From Spirochaetota bacterium (lineage in GTDB: Bacteria > Spirochaetota > Spirochaetia > SZUA-6), in the NCBI GenBank assembly GCA_003641675.1, contig QNBI01000129.1, forward strand, positions 1 through 6,412: DNA of 6,412 bases, given 5' to 3'. Below the pieces are notes generated by a model that saw only the letters and a program-made list of their open reading frames with translations, was not told where the DNA came from and made no database searches. Positions 1-6,293 of this stretch are shown piece by piece. Within the stretch, counting starts at the first letter, position 1. Each line of letters begins with the position of its first letter. The position numbers and the translations under genes are program-made.

Positions 1-1
1 C

Positions 2-496
2 ATCTTTAGTTCGCTTGAACACGAATTAGGAGAACCCGTTAAGATCTTTGAAGAAAGCATTGAAAAAATTGAAAAGTTTGTCCTTACACAGATAGAATTC
101 TTGGAGAGAGATTACGAAAGGAAGGAAGGATATGTAGGACTTCTTTATGGGATGATTGGTGTGTCTGCATCATCTCTTCTTTTTCCCGGACATGTGATTT
201 ATGGCGTCTTTGCGCTTATGATTGTTGATCCATTGTCGGGTCTTATCGGCCTTGTTATTGGAAAAAAGAGAACGCCTCCATTTCATGGAACTATAGAGGG
301 TAGTATTGTTTCGTTTATTGCCTACACTTTGTTTTTAAACACTTTTCTCGGAATAGATTTATTGAGAGCCTCTTTTATTGCTTTGTCAGCTTGTTTAGCT
401 GAAATCTTATCTATAGAAGATAATTTAACTATTCCTTTTGTAGCTTCTCTAGTGGCTTATTTGTTACAATTAAGGGAAATTTACCGACTTATCTAA
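2..496 (+). CDS. Dolichol/polyprenol kinase-like integral membrane protein, 5' partial
   Basis: This is the C-terminal 164 residues of a protein of the SEC59/dolichol kinase and phytol kinase group, membrane enzymes that phosphorylate a prenol, usually with CTP. The frame is open to the left edge, so the TTG at 101 need not be the start; residues before it read as an amphipathic helix (SSLEHELGEPVKIFEESIEK). Family signs in order are the ER..G following that helix, a hydrophobic helix, VDPLSGLIG (the Asp-containing segment usually read D-A...G), GKKRTPPFHGTIEGS (the K...EGS nucleotide-binding-like motif), another hydrophobic helix, and EDNLTIPFVAS (the family's DNLTIP motif). Several membrane helices are evident. 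A role in recycling or making dolichyl phosphate fits the cis-prenyltransferase and mevalonate genes nearby, but they are not in one operon with it. Phytol or geranylgeraniol kinase activity, or another CTP transferase reaction, remains possible. The family call is fairly sure; the substrate is not. Confidence 0.8.
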   Translation: MFSSLEHELGEPVKIFEESIEKIEKFVLTQIEFLERDYERKEGYVGLLYGMIGVSASSLLFPGHVIYGVFALMIVDPLSGLIGLVIGKKRTPPFHGTIEGSIVSFIAYTLFLNTFLGIDLLRASFIALSACLAEILSIEDNLTIPFVASLVAYLLQLREIYRLI

Positions 497-512
497 CCTT
501 ATTTTTAAGGTT
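495..512. terminator. Perfect hairpin at a convergent gene junction, possible bidirectional terminator
   Basis: AACCTTA at 495-501 and TAAGGTT at 506-512 are perfect inverted copies around a TTTT loop, giving a 7-bp stem. The left arm includes the last two bases of the kinase-like gene's TAA stop (494-496), and the right arm includes the first base of the opposite gene's stop triplet (512-514). The plus strand carries a T5 run (502-506). The stem is short and AT-rich, so it would be weak in a thermophile. Archaeal termination depends mainly on T tracts, so the run may matter more than the hairpin. Confidence 0.45.
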
Positions 513-3115
513 TAAAAATCAATATCACTGTCGCCACTATGGACAGTATGAAAATCAGCGTTATCACTATCGAAAATATCTTCTTCATCCTGGCTTTTTT
601 CACCATTTCTTTCCCCTTCTGGAAATGCTAGTGATAGTATAAAAAGTATCGCACCTGAGATTATCAATGTTTCTGGGCGTCCAATTTTAAATATCTTATC
701 TATATATTCCTTTATAGTTTTTACCAGAGAAACCACTGTCGCATTTTTTTCGAGCGCTTCAATTTCCTTTTTCGCTCCTATTCCGATAAAGATTATTTTG
801 CCATCCTTAATTGCCACTACTGTAGGAAAATTGGTTATGTTTAACGTTTGATAAAAGTTTGTGGTATCTTTTAGCACGGTCCATGTAATATTGTGTTCTC
901 GGATATACTTCTCTATTATTTTTTCGGTGTCAGCAGGCGATACTGTTATCGAGACGACTCGTACATCCTCTCTTGAAGCTAGTTCTCGTAGTAAAGGTAG
1001 TAAATATTCACATCCCGTACATTTTGTATAAAAAAATTCTATGATGAGTAATTTACCTTCAGAAATTTCCTGCAGGTTTACTGGAGTGCCATTAGGTGCT
1101 TCGAACTCTGGGAAAACTATGCTCTTTGTAATGTTTTTTGATATAATCATGTTTTCTTTAAGTAAGCTAATGATCTCTGGAGTTTTCACCTCTATCTGAG
1201 ATTTCGGTCTTCTACACGCTACTATTATATTAACGGTTTTGTTTTCATTGAGGTTTATAATACTTGTTTTTATGTCACACAGAGAATTTTCTGGCGTTTT
1301 TACTATATATATGCCTCGTGGCAAGACAGTCTTTACCGTTTTTCCAAGCGGAATTACGGTAAGAAGATTCCCATCTTTGTCTGTTAAATATAATGTAGTA
1401 ATATTATATGCATTTTTGCCTTCAGCTTTTATCGTTAGTTGATATTTTTCTTTCTGAAGAATTACTGACATACTTAACGTCTGCGGTATGTCGGTTCTAT
1501 TTATATGAACTGTTTTGATAAAATACTTATAGTTTTCAGCTTTAACTGTGAGATTATAGACTCCTGGAACTATATCTATTGTAGCAAATCCGCCTTCGTC
1601 AGTGGACGTGCTATACGTAATGTTTCCTTTAAATATTATCTCTGCACTAGATATAGGGTTATTCTCTTCGTCAAAAACCCTTATCTCTAAATGTACTGGC
1701 AGTACCTTCTTCATGGTCAATTCCACGGTTACTTCTCTGTCTTTATCTACCAAAACTTCTATTGGAGTAAGCTCGGCAAATCCTTCCTTAGAAATTTTGA
1801 TAAAATACTGTCCAGGTTTTAGGTTAAATACAGCAATACCATTTTGACCAGTTTTTTCTTCAAAACTTTCGCCCTCTAAGTTATAGATCTTTACACTAGC
1901 ACTTTCGATCGGCTTTTTTCTATAGACAACTTTGATTTGAAGCTTATATGTATCTCTTTTGTATAAAACGACCAACATTTTCTCTCCATATTTTTCTACT
2001 ACAAGCTTTTCATTCCATCTAGGATTAGAGGTAGGTCTGTAGGATACATTTGGTACGTCTAAATAAAAGAATTTTATAAGCTTAAAATGCGAATTATAGA
2101 CGTATATACCTGTTAGAGAAAATAGAACAGCATATTGGCCCAATGCTCCCAATTTTCTGTTTCCTAGTACTTCTGTTGACTTTTGAAGGTTTAGGTTTCT
2201 ATCATATGATTTTAGGTAAAACTTGTCTTTTTGCTTGGTATAAGTGTAAATAGTCCTTTTGCTCATGAAGAAACCAAGGATGTTTTCAGTCTCCGTCCTC
2301 TTTACAACGTCTAGGTATGGAAGCTTTAAGAGTATAAAATCGTGTTTGCCAGTGGGGTTTACCTGGATTCTTTGTGCCAAGACATAGCCATCATATACGA
2401 CTTTTTTGGTCCATCCTGTAACGAGTTCAGCTATCTTTTCGACCCCTCTATTTGTCAGGTTATAAACTTCTATCTTATTATCTGTATATTGACATATTTC
2501 ACATCGCTCATTAATTGTCTCGACAACCAGATAGTTTTCATAGATATCTAGGGAGAAGATATTGACTAAAACATCTATAGAGTTTGCATCTCTTTCAAAG
2601 ACTCTCTTTTTTAAAGACATATCATAAACAACTAGCCTGTCAAGATATACGTCCTTGACATACTCGTATTCAACCTGCAGAGCAAGCCATCTTCCATCCC
2701 AGGTAGCAGCTGCTCGAACTATACTTCTTTCATCCTGGCTATTAAGCACATAGGTTCTCTCCAGTATTTCTAATTCAGGAAACTTTACTTCTATAATTTC
2801 CCCATTGGATTTAACAAAATAAGCCTTATTTCCCGATATTTCGATTATACCAATCCCTTCACCTTCTATGTTCAGCCTCGAAGTATGACCTGTAGTCACG
2901 TCAATATATACTAATGTTCCGTTGAAAAGATGTACAAGTACACCATATTCCCCTACTGGCTGGAAAACGTCAATATAACTTTCAAACTTCTTTACAAATA
3001 AATGTATAGAATATTCAGTCTGAGCATATATACTAACGGGATACAAAGATAAAACAAATATTATAAAAAAAATCACTAGAAGAAAAACGCGTAGAATATT
3101 TTTATCCCTCTTCAT
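512..3115 (-). CDS. Membrane-anchored surface protein: propeller-like region, three beta-sandwich repeats, TlpA-like thioredoxin domain
   Basis: I do not recognise this 867-residue protein as a named family, but its parts are readable. Residues 8-31 form a signal peptide or anchor, with likely cleavage after A31. Residues 32-388 have repeated short beta strands with a Trp-Asp-Gly turn and NGT/NGE turns, like a PQQ/WD-type beta-propeller. Residues about 388-470, 474-554 and 556-635 are three beta-sandwich repeats of carboxypeptidase-regulatory/PEGA type (P..SA.V.., GQNGIAVF/DEGGFATI, L.PG.Y.I); the third is degenerate. Residues about 664-805 are a TlpA/peroxiredoxin-like thioredoxin fold with C699-T-G-C702 and the cis-proline segment FPTV at 763-766. 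Residues 816-831 are a membrane helix, and 833-867 an acidic tail (13 Asp/Glu). An extracellular protein-thiol role is likely; the redox partner is unknown. The start ATG lies three bases after the stop of the coiled-coil gene, with GGAG nine bases upstream, so the two are probably co-translated. Confidence 0.85.
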   Translation of the reverse strand: MKRDKNILRVFLLVIFFIIFVLSLYPVSIYAQTEYSIHLFVKKFESYIDVFQPVGEYGVLVHLFNGTLVYIDVTTGHTSRLNIEGEGIGIIEISGNKAYFVKSNGEIIEVKFPELEILERTYVLNSQDERSIVRAAATWDGRWLALQVEYEYVKDVYLDRLVVYDMSLKKRVFERDANSIDVLVNIFSLDIYENYLVVETINERCEICQYTDNKIEVYNLTNRGVEKIAELVTGWTKKVVYDGYVLAQRIQVNPTGKHDFILLKLPYLDVVKRTETENILGFFMSKRTIYTYTKQKDKFYLKSYDRNLNLQKSTEVLGNRKLGALGQYAVLFSLTGIYVYNSHFKLIKFFYLDVPNVSYRPTSNPRWNEKLVVEKYGEKMLVVLYKRDTYKLQIKVVYRKKPIESASVKIYNLEGESFEEKTGQNGIAVFNLKPGQYFIKISKEGFAELTPIEVLVDKDREVTVELTMKKVLPVHLEIRVFDEENNPISSAEIIFKGNITYSTSTDEGGFATIDIVPGVYNLTVKAENYKYFIKTVHINRTDIPQTLSMSVILQKEKYQLTIKAEGKNAYNITTLYLTDKDGNLLTVIPLGKTVKTVLPRGIYIVKTPENSLCDIKTSIINLNENKTVNIIVACRRPKSQIEVKTPEIISLLKENMIISKNITKSIVFPEFEAPNGTPVNLQEISEGKLLIIEFFYTKCTGCEYLLPLLRELASREDVRVVSITVSPADTEKIIEKYIREHNITWTVLKDTTNFYQTLNITNFPTVVAIKDGKIIFIGIGAKKEIEALEKNATVVSLVKTIKEYIDKIFKIGRPETLIISGAILFILSLAFPEGERNGEKSQDEEDIFDSDNADFHTVHSGDSDIDF

Positions 3116-3118
3116 AAC

Positions 3119-3556
3119 TCACTGCTCCGACTCCTTTAACAAAATCCTTATAGGTATATCATTCATCGTCTGAACCATTATCGTAATACCCTCTAAACCA
3201 GACGTAGAAGTTAACGAATCATTGAGCTTTTGGATAACTTCCCTAATCCTTTTAAGAGCATTCAACAAGTCTTGCTGAGACATTATTGTTTCCTCGAGCA
3301 CATTTAGCTCGTCAATGGCTCTCGCGTTTATTACGACTTTTAGCCCCATGAAATCTATCTCGTTTAGTAAAGAGATTTTTTCTCCCACAAGCTCCTCTAT
3401 GACCTTCTCTAATCTCTGTATTTTCTCGGCTCTAGATTTTATATAGTTGTATCTTTGCTGTAGCTGGCTGAGAGCACTCTCTATACTACCTATCTTAGCA
3501 TCAATATATTGTAATAGCTCTGCGAAGCTTGAAAATTGGTAAATGTTAAATGACAT
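3119..3556 (-). CDS. Small coiled-coil protein of unknown function, first gene of a two-gene unit
   Basis: This soluble, cysteine-free protein of about 145 residues is not one I recognise. It has a long helix with heptad-like spacing (about residues 13-68, counted from the ATG), a short strand-like stretch (GLKVVINAR), a second amphipathic helix (about 80-116) and a C-terminal beta-rich end (GITIMVQTMNDIPIRILLKE). Helix-strand-helix resembles a prefoldin-type hairpin only superficially, since the arms are unequal and I see no family motif. I place the start at ATG 3556 because AGGTG at 3562-3566 sits five bases before it. The GTG at 3562, two codons earlier, overlaps that Shine-Dalgarno site and would have none of its own. 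The TGA stop is three bases from the start of the large surface protein, so the two are surely one transcript and may act together. No signal peptide or membrane helix is present, so it is cytosolic. Confidence 0.85.
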   Translation of the reverse strand: MSFNIYQFSSFAELLQYIDAKIGSIESALSQLQQRYNYIKSRAEKIQRLEKVIEELVGEKISLLNEIDFMGLKVVINARAIDELNVLEETIMSQQDLLNALKRIREVIQKLNDSLTSTSGLEGITIMVQTMNDIPIRILLKESEQ

Positions 3557-3561
3557 ATACA

Positions 3562-3566
3562 CACCT
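3562..3566 (-). promoter_or_regulatory. Shine-Dalgarno site that decides the start of the coiled-coil gene
   Basis: On the minus strand AGGTG lies five bases upstream of ATG 3556. The alternative GTG start at 3562 is part of this motif, so the ATG is the better start. Confidence 0.6.
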
Positions 3567-3577
3567 ATGTATCAGAA

Positions 3578-3597
3578 TAAATAAATAGTTAAAAAGA
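3578..3597 (-). promoter_or_regulatory. Probable TATA-box region for the coiled-coil/surface-protein unit
   Basis: On the minus strand the 56-base gap after uppS contains CTTTTTAACTA followed by TTTATTTAT. The TTTTTAA part (centre near 3592) lies about 26 bases before position 3566, which would start transcription at the Shine-Dalgarno site. The T5 run could also serve as the termination tract of uppS. The exact box is uncertain because the whole stretch is AT-rich. Confidence 0.4.
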
Positions 3598-3618
3598 GTA
3601 ACGCGTAATTTATCTCTG

Positions 3619-4416
3619 TTATTTGCCAAAACGCCTCTGTCTTTTCTGATACGTACGTATAGCTCTCAATAAATCGATCTTTCTAAACTCTGGCCAATAT
3701 ACATCAAGGAAAACCAGCTCTGAATATGCTATTTGCCACAATAGAAAGTTGCTAATTCTAACTTCACCGCTTGTACGTATAACTAGATCGGGCTCTGGTT
3801 GAGGAAGATCGGCCGTATATAAGTACTTTCCAAACATGTTTTCATCAAAACTATTTTCATCTATTTTACCATCCTTAGCATCCTTGATTATCCTTTTGAC
3901 TGCATCTACGATTTCTCTTCTTCCAACATACGCGATAGCTATGTTAAGAAATCTTTTGTTATACTTCTTGGTCTTTTCCTCCAGTTGTCTGATCTTTTCT
4001 TGGATTGAAGAGGGTAAGAGATCGATCTCTCCAATTGCCTTAAATCTTACCTTACGTTTGTCAAATTTATCACTGTATAAGGCCTCATCAAGTTTTTCCT
4101 CTATAATTTTTAGCAATTGTTTCACCTCTTTCGGATCCCGCTTTGCAAGGTTTTCAGTCGATAAGACAAACAGAGAAACAGTTTTTATTCCAAGTTCATA
4201 ACACCAGTCCAAAACCTTGTCAACAACTTCTGCTCCATACTTATGCCCCATCCAAGGTGGCAGATTATTAAGTCTTGCCCATCTTCTGTTTCCGTCGAGT
4301 ATAAAGGCTATGTGCCCTGGTATGTTGCCTAATGATCTTACTTCGTTTTCTAGGATTTTCTGGTAGAGCCTATAGATTCCTAGCGCCTTAGCTAGGCTTC
4401 TCCACTTTATATACAT
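3619..4416 (-). CDS. uppS: cis-Prenyltransferase (polyprenyl diphosphate synthase, UppS family)
   Basis: This 265-residue soluble or membrane-peripheral enzyme condenses isopentenyl diphosphate units in cis onto an allylic diphosphate. It makes the long polyprenyl chain that becomes the archaeal glycan carrier. Family motifs are complete: HIAFILDGNRRWA with the Mg-binding, catalytic-site Asp41; the FVLSTEN segment (86-89 STEN); RTSGEVRISNFLLWQ, with Arg214, Arg220 and Ser222 of the diphosphate-binding site; YSELVF with Glu233; and the closing WPEF..... Length fits the family. The N-terminal 30 residues are a basic helix typical of this group. The ATG at 4416 is preceded in frame by a TAA, so no earlier start is possible. 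AGAGGT abuts it directly, too close for a normal Shine-Dalgarno, which suggests a nearly leaderless message from the TATA box at 4444-4450. Chain length and starter (GGPP or FPP) cannot be read from sequence. Confidence 0.95.
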   Translation of the reverse strand: MYIKWRSLAKALGIYRLYQKILENEVRSLGNIPGHIAFILDGNRRWARLNNLPPWMGHKYGAEVVDKVLDWCYELGIKTVSLFVLSTENLAKRDPKEVKQLLKIIEEKLDEALYSDKFDKRKVRFKAIGEIDLLPSSIQEKIRQLEEKTKKYNKRFLNIAIAYVGRREIVDAVKRIIKDAKDGKIDENSFDENMFGKYLYTADLPQPEPDLVIRTSGEVRISNFLLWQIAYSELVFLDVYWPEFRKIDLLRAIRTYQKRQRRFGK

Positions 4417-4421
4417 ACCTC

Positions 4422-4427
4422 TTTAAA
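4422..4427 (+). promoter_or_regulatory. Probable TATA box of deoC
   Basis: TTTAAA is centred about 38 bases before the deoC ATG, which would put the transcription start near 4450 and leave a leader of roughly 12 bases. A weak GGT (4452-4454) precedes the start. It lies where the opposite uppS transcript should begin. Confidence 0.45.
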
Positions 4428-4443
4428 TTTCACCTATGAACTG

Positions 4444-4450
4444 TATATAA
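4444..4450 (-). promoter_or_regulatory. Probable TATA box of uppS
   Basis: TTATATA on the minus strand is centred about 31 bases before the uppS ATG, giving a predicted start near 4421 and a leader of only about five bases. Read in the plus direction it is too near the deoC ATG to serve deoC. Confidence 0.5.
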
Positions 4451-4462
4451 CGGTAACTGAGC

Positions 4463-5188
4463 ATGAGAAATCAACCAGATATCCTGGCGAAAATCAACGA
4501 AGATATTATAGAAAAAATCGACTCTATGATAGACCATACGAATCTAAAACCGTATTCAACCCAAAAAGACCTTGTAAAAACATGTCATGAAGTCCTAGAG
4601 TACGGTTTTTACGGTTGTTGCATTCCTCCCTGGTTCATCAAAGAGGCTTCAAATATTCTACAAGGTTCTGCCGAGGTTGTAACGGTTATTGGCTTTCCAG
4701 CGGGCTATACTAGTCTGAAGGCTAAAGTTGTTGAGACGCAAAAAGCACTTGAAGATGGTGCATCCGAGATAGACATGGTCATTAATGTTTCCGCCTTTAA
4801 ATCAAAGAAATACGACTTAGTTGCTAAAGAAATTGCTACTATATCTGACATAGTACATGATGCAGGCGGCTTATTGAAGGTTATAATTGAGACGGGCTAC
4901 TTGTCGGAAGAAGAAATAGGTTTAGCGTCACGTATAGTAGCTGAAAATGGCGGCGATTTCGTGAAAACATCAACAGGTTTTGGTCCTAGAGGGGCTTTGC
5001 CAGAAGATATACTTATAATTCGCAGAAATATACCTGACAGTGTTAAGATAAAAGCTGCTGGTGGTATTAGGACAGGCATTCAGGCTTTTCTATTCTACAC
5101 GCTTGGTGTTGAAAGGATCGGCACTAGTAGTGGTGTGCGTATAATTGAAGACCTGAAAAAAATTAGCCAATTGTCTAATCAAATCTAG
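4463..5188 (+). CDS. deoC: Deoxyribose-phosphate aldolase
   Basis: This 241-residue cytosolic class I aldolase (EC 4.1.2.4) cleaves 2-deoxy-D-ribose 5-phosphate to glyceraldehyde 3-phosphate and acetaldehyde, the last step of deoxynucleoside sugar breakdown. The TIM-barrel motifs are all present: IDHTNLKP at 23-30, the EIDMVINV strand with Asp104, VKTSTGFGPRGA with the Schiff-base Lys168, and KAAGGIRTG with the second active-site Lys197 and the phosphate-binding Gly loop. GTSSG at 220-224 completes phosphate binding. The first 20 residues are an extra helix before the usual family start. An in-frame TAA (4454-4456) just upstream makes ATG 4463 the earliest start. It diverges from uppS over 46 bases, and the next gene is HMG-CoA synthase, preceded by its own probable promoter. 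The function is secure. Any link to the mevalonate genes beyond position is inference. Confidence 0.96.
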   Translation: MRNQPDILAKINEDIIEKIDSMIDHTNLKPYSTQKDLVKTCHEVLEYGFYGCCIPPWFIKEASNILQGSAEVVTVIGFPAGYTSLKAKVVETQKALEDGASEIDMVINVSAFKSKKYDLVAKEIATISDIVHDAGGLLKVIIETGYLSEEEIGLASRIVAENGGDFVKTSTGFGPRGALPEDILIIRRNIPDSVKIKAAGGIRTGIQAFLFYTLGVERIGTSSGVRIIEDLKKISQLSNQI

Positions 5189-5206
5189 TCTAGAGGCTAT
5201 TAACCA

Positions 5207-5213
5207 TTTATAT
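5207..5213 (+). promoter_or_regulatory. Probable TATA box of the HMG-CoA synthase-thiolase operon
   Basis: TTTATAT with a purine-containing TTAACC ahead of it is centred near 5210, predicting a start near 5235, directly at the Shine-Dalgarno site of HMG-CoA synthase. It makes this operon independent of deoC, at least in part. A T5 run at 5222-5226 lies between. Confidence 0.45.
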
Positions 5214-5234
5214 CACACCTATTTTTGATAGCAA

Positions 5235-5239
5235 AGGTG
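5235..5239 (+). promoter_or_regulatory. Shine-Dalgarno site that decides the TTG start of HMG-CoA synthase
   Basis: AGGTG is seven bases before TTG 5247. An in-frame TAG at 5229-5231 excludes earlier starts, and the next in-frame ATG is residue 107, so the TTG is effectively forced. Confidence 0.7.
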
Positions 5240-5246
5240 CTGGAAA

Positions 5247-6287
5247 TTGAATCCACTGGCTTCAATACTTGGCTATGGCGCATACCTACCTATTTACAGA
5301 ATCGCTTCCGCCGAGATCGCAAGAATATATGGACGCTCACCCGACAGAACACCTATAAAGGAAAAAACGGTTCCTGGCTTAGACGAAGATTCCTTAACAA
5401 TAGCATATGAGGCTGCAAAGAACGCCATCAAACGTGCAGACGTAAACCCATCCGAAATCGAAGCTGTATATATCGGCTCTGAGAGTCCACCATACGCTGT
5501 AAAACCATCTGGAACCGTGATAGCTGAAGCCCTTGGAATAACACCAAAACTATATGCTATTGACATGGAGTTTGCTTGCCGTGCAGGCACAACAGCGATA
5601 ATAAGTGTAGCATCTATGGTGAATGCAGGCGTTATAAAATATGGCTTAGCTATAGGTACCGATACCGCTCAGGGGCGTCCAGGAGATGAACTAGAGTATA
5701 CAGCCGCCGCCGGTGCCGCTGCATTTGTTCTTTCAAAGCCAAGAAAAGATGCTGTAGCTATGATAGAGTATACGTATTCATATGTCACTGATACTCCAGA
5801 CTTTTGGCGCAGGGAGGGAGAGAAGTTTCCGAGACATACGTTTAGGTTTACCGGAGAGCCAGCGTATTTTGCACATATTATTGGTGCTGCCAAGGGATTG
5901 ATGGAAGAGACCGGACTAAAACCCAGTGACTTTACCTATGTTGTTTTTCACCAACCAAATGTGAAGTTTCCTGCAAGAGTAGCTAAGAGACTAGGATTTA
6001 CTAAGGAACAATACGAGCTTGGACTACTTTCAGGAATCATAGGAAACACTTATGCTGCTGCATCTCCCATAGGTCTTGTAAATGTCTTAGATCACGCTAA
6101 GCCTGGAGACCGTATACTTGTAGTTTCCTTCGGTAGCGGTTCTGGCTCTGATGCTTTAAGTATTGTTGTTGAAGATGGCATAGAGGAGAGGAGGAAGAAA
6201 GCTCCATTGCTGAAATATTACATTAATAGAAAGAAGACTGTCGATTATGCAATCTATCTGAGGTTTAGAGAATTTATATTGAGGTGA
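5247..6287 (+). CDS. Hydroxymethylglutaryl-CoA synthase, archaeal type
   Basis: This 346-residue enzyme (EC 2.3.3.10) joins acetyl-CoA to acetoacetyl-CoA to give HMG-CoA, the committed entry to the mevalonate route that supplies archaeal membrane lipids. It is a thiolase-fold protein of the short archaeal type, with normal length. The start [14 protein letters not shown] matches the family N-terminus. Catalytic residues are visible: Glu79 in YIGSES, nucleophile Cys111 in EFACRAGT, and His235 in [15 protein letters not shown] (294-302) is the Gly-rich loop by the active site. The TTG start is forced by the upstream stop and supported by AGGTG. The stop TGA lies inside the Shine-Dalgarno site of the following thiolase gene. 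In archaea these two enzymes, commonly with a DUF35 zinc/OB protein, form one complex that passes acetoacetyl-CoA directly; such a gene would be expected just past the right edge. Confidence 0.96.
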   Translation: MNPLASILGYGAYLPIYRIASAEIARIYGRSPDRTPIKEKTVPGLDEDSLTIAYEAAKNAIKRADVNPSEIEAVYIGSESPPYAVKPSGTVIAEALGITPKLYAIDMEFACRAGTTAIISVASMVNAGVIKYGLAIGTDTAQGRPGDELEYTAAAGAAAFVLSKPRKDAVAMIEYTYSYVTDTPDFWRREGEKFPRHTFRFTGEPAYFAHIIGAAKGLMEETGLKPSDFTYVVFHQPNVKFPARVAKRLGFTKEQYELGLLSGIIGNTYAAASPIGLVNVLDHAKPGDRILVVSFGSGSGSDALSIVVEDGIEERRKKAPLLKYYINRKKTVDYAIYLRFREFILR

Positions 6288-6288
6288 T
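6282..6288 (+). promoter_or_regulatory. Shine-Dalgarno site of the thiolase gene overlapping the HMG-CoA synthase stop
   Basis: AGGTGAT sits just before GTG 6294 and contains the upstream gene's TGA (6285-6287), a typical arrangement for coupled translation. Confidence 0.7.
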
Positions 6289-6293
6289 AACCT

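Noticed and set aside
101..496. A complete 131-residue gene starting at TTG 101
   Set aside because: The frame is open back to the left edge, no clear Shine-Dalgarno precedes the TTG, and dolichol-kinase-family proteins are longer with further N-terminal helices; a partial gene is the better reading.
3836..4201. Plus-strand ORF antisense to uppS
   Set aside because: It lies wholly inside the conserved uppS coding region, has no ribosome site I can support, and its product is low-complexity Ser/Leu-rich as expected of a shadow frame.
4439..4459. AACTG direct repeat (4439-4443 and 4455-4459) as an operator
   Set aside because: Five-base copies in AT-rich DNA are expected by chance and no flanking symmetry supports a regulator site.
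5184..5196. TCTAGTCTAGA around the deoC stop as a regulatory palindrome
   Set aside because: Short and low in information; a weak overlap of TCTAG copies rather than a stable stem.
5225..5410. Short plus-strand ORF overlapping the start of HMG-CoA synthase
   Set aside because: It runs out of frame through conserved HMG-CoA synthase sequence and is Arg/Asn-rich without any motif.
5294..5590. Minus-strand ORF antisense to HMG-CoA synthase
   Set aside because: It overlaps the catalytic Glu and Cys segments of a clear enzyme; its product shows no family motif.
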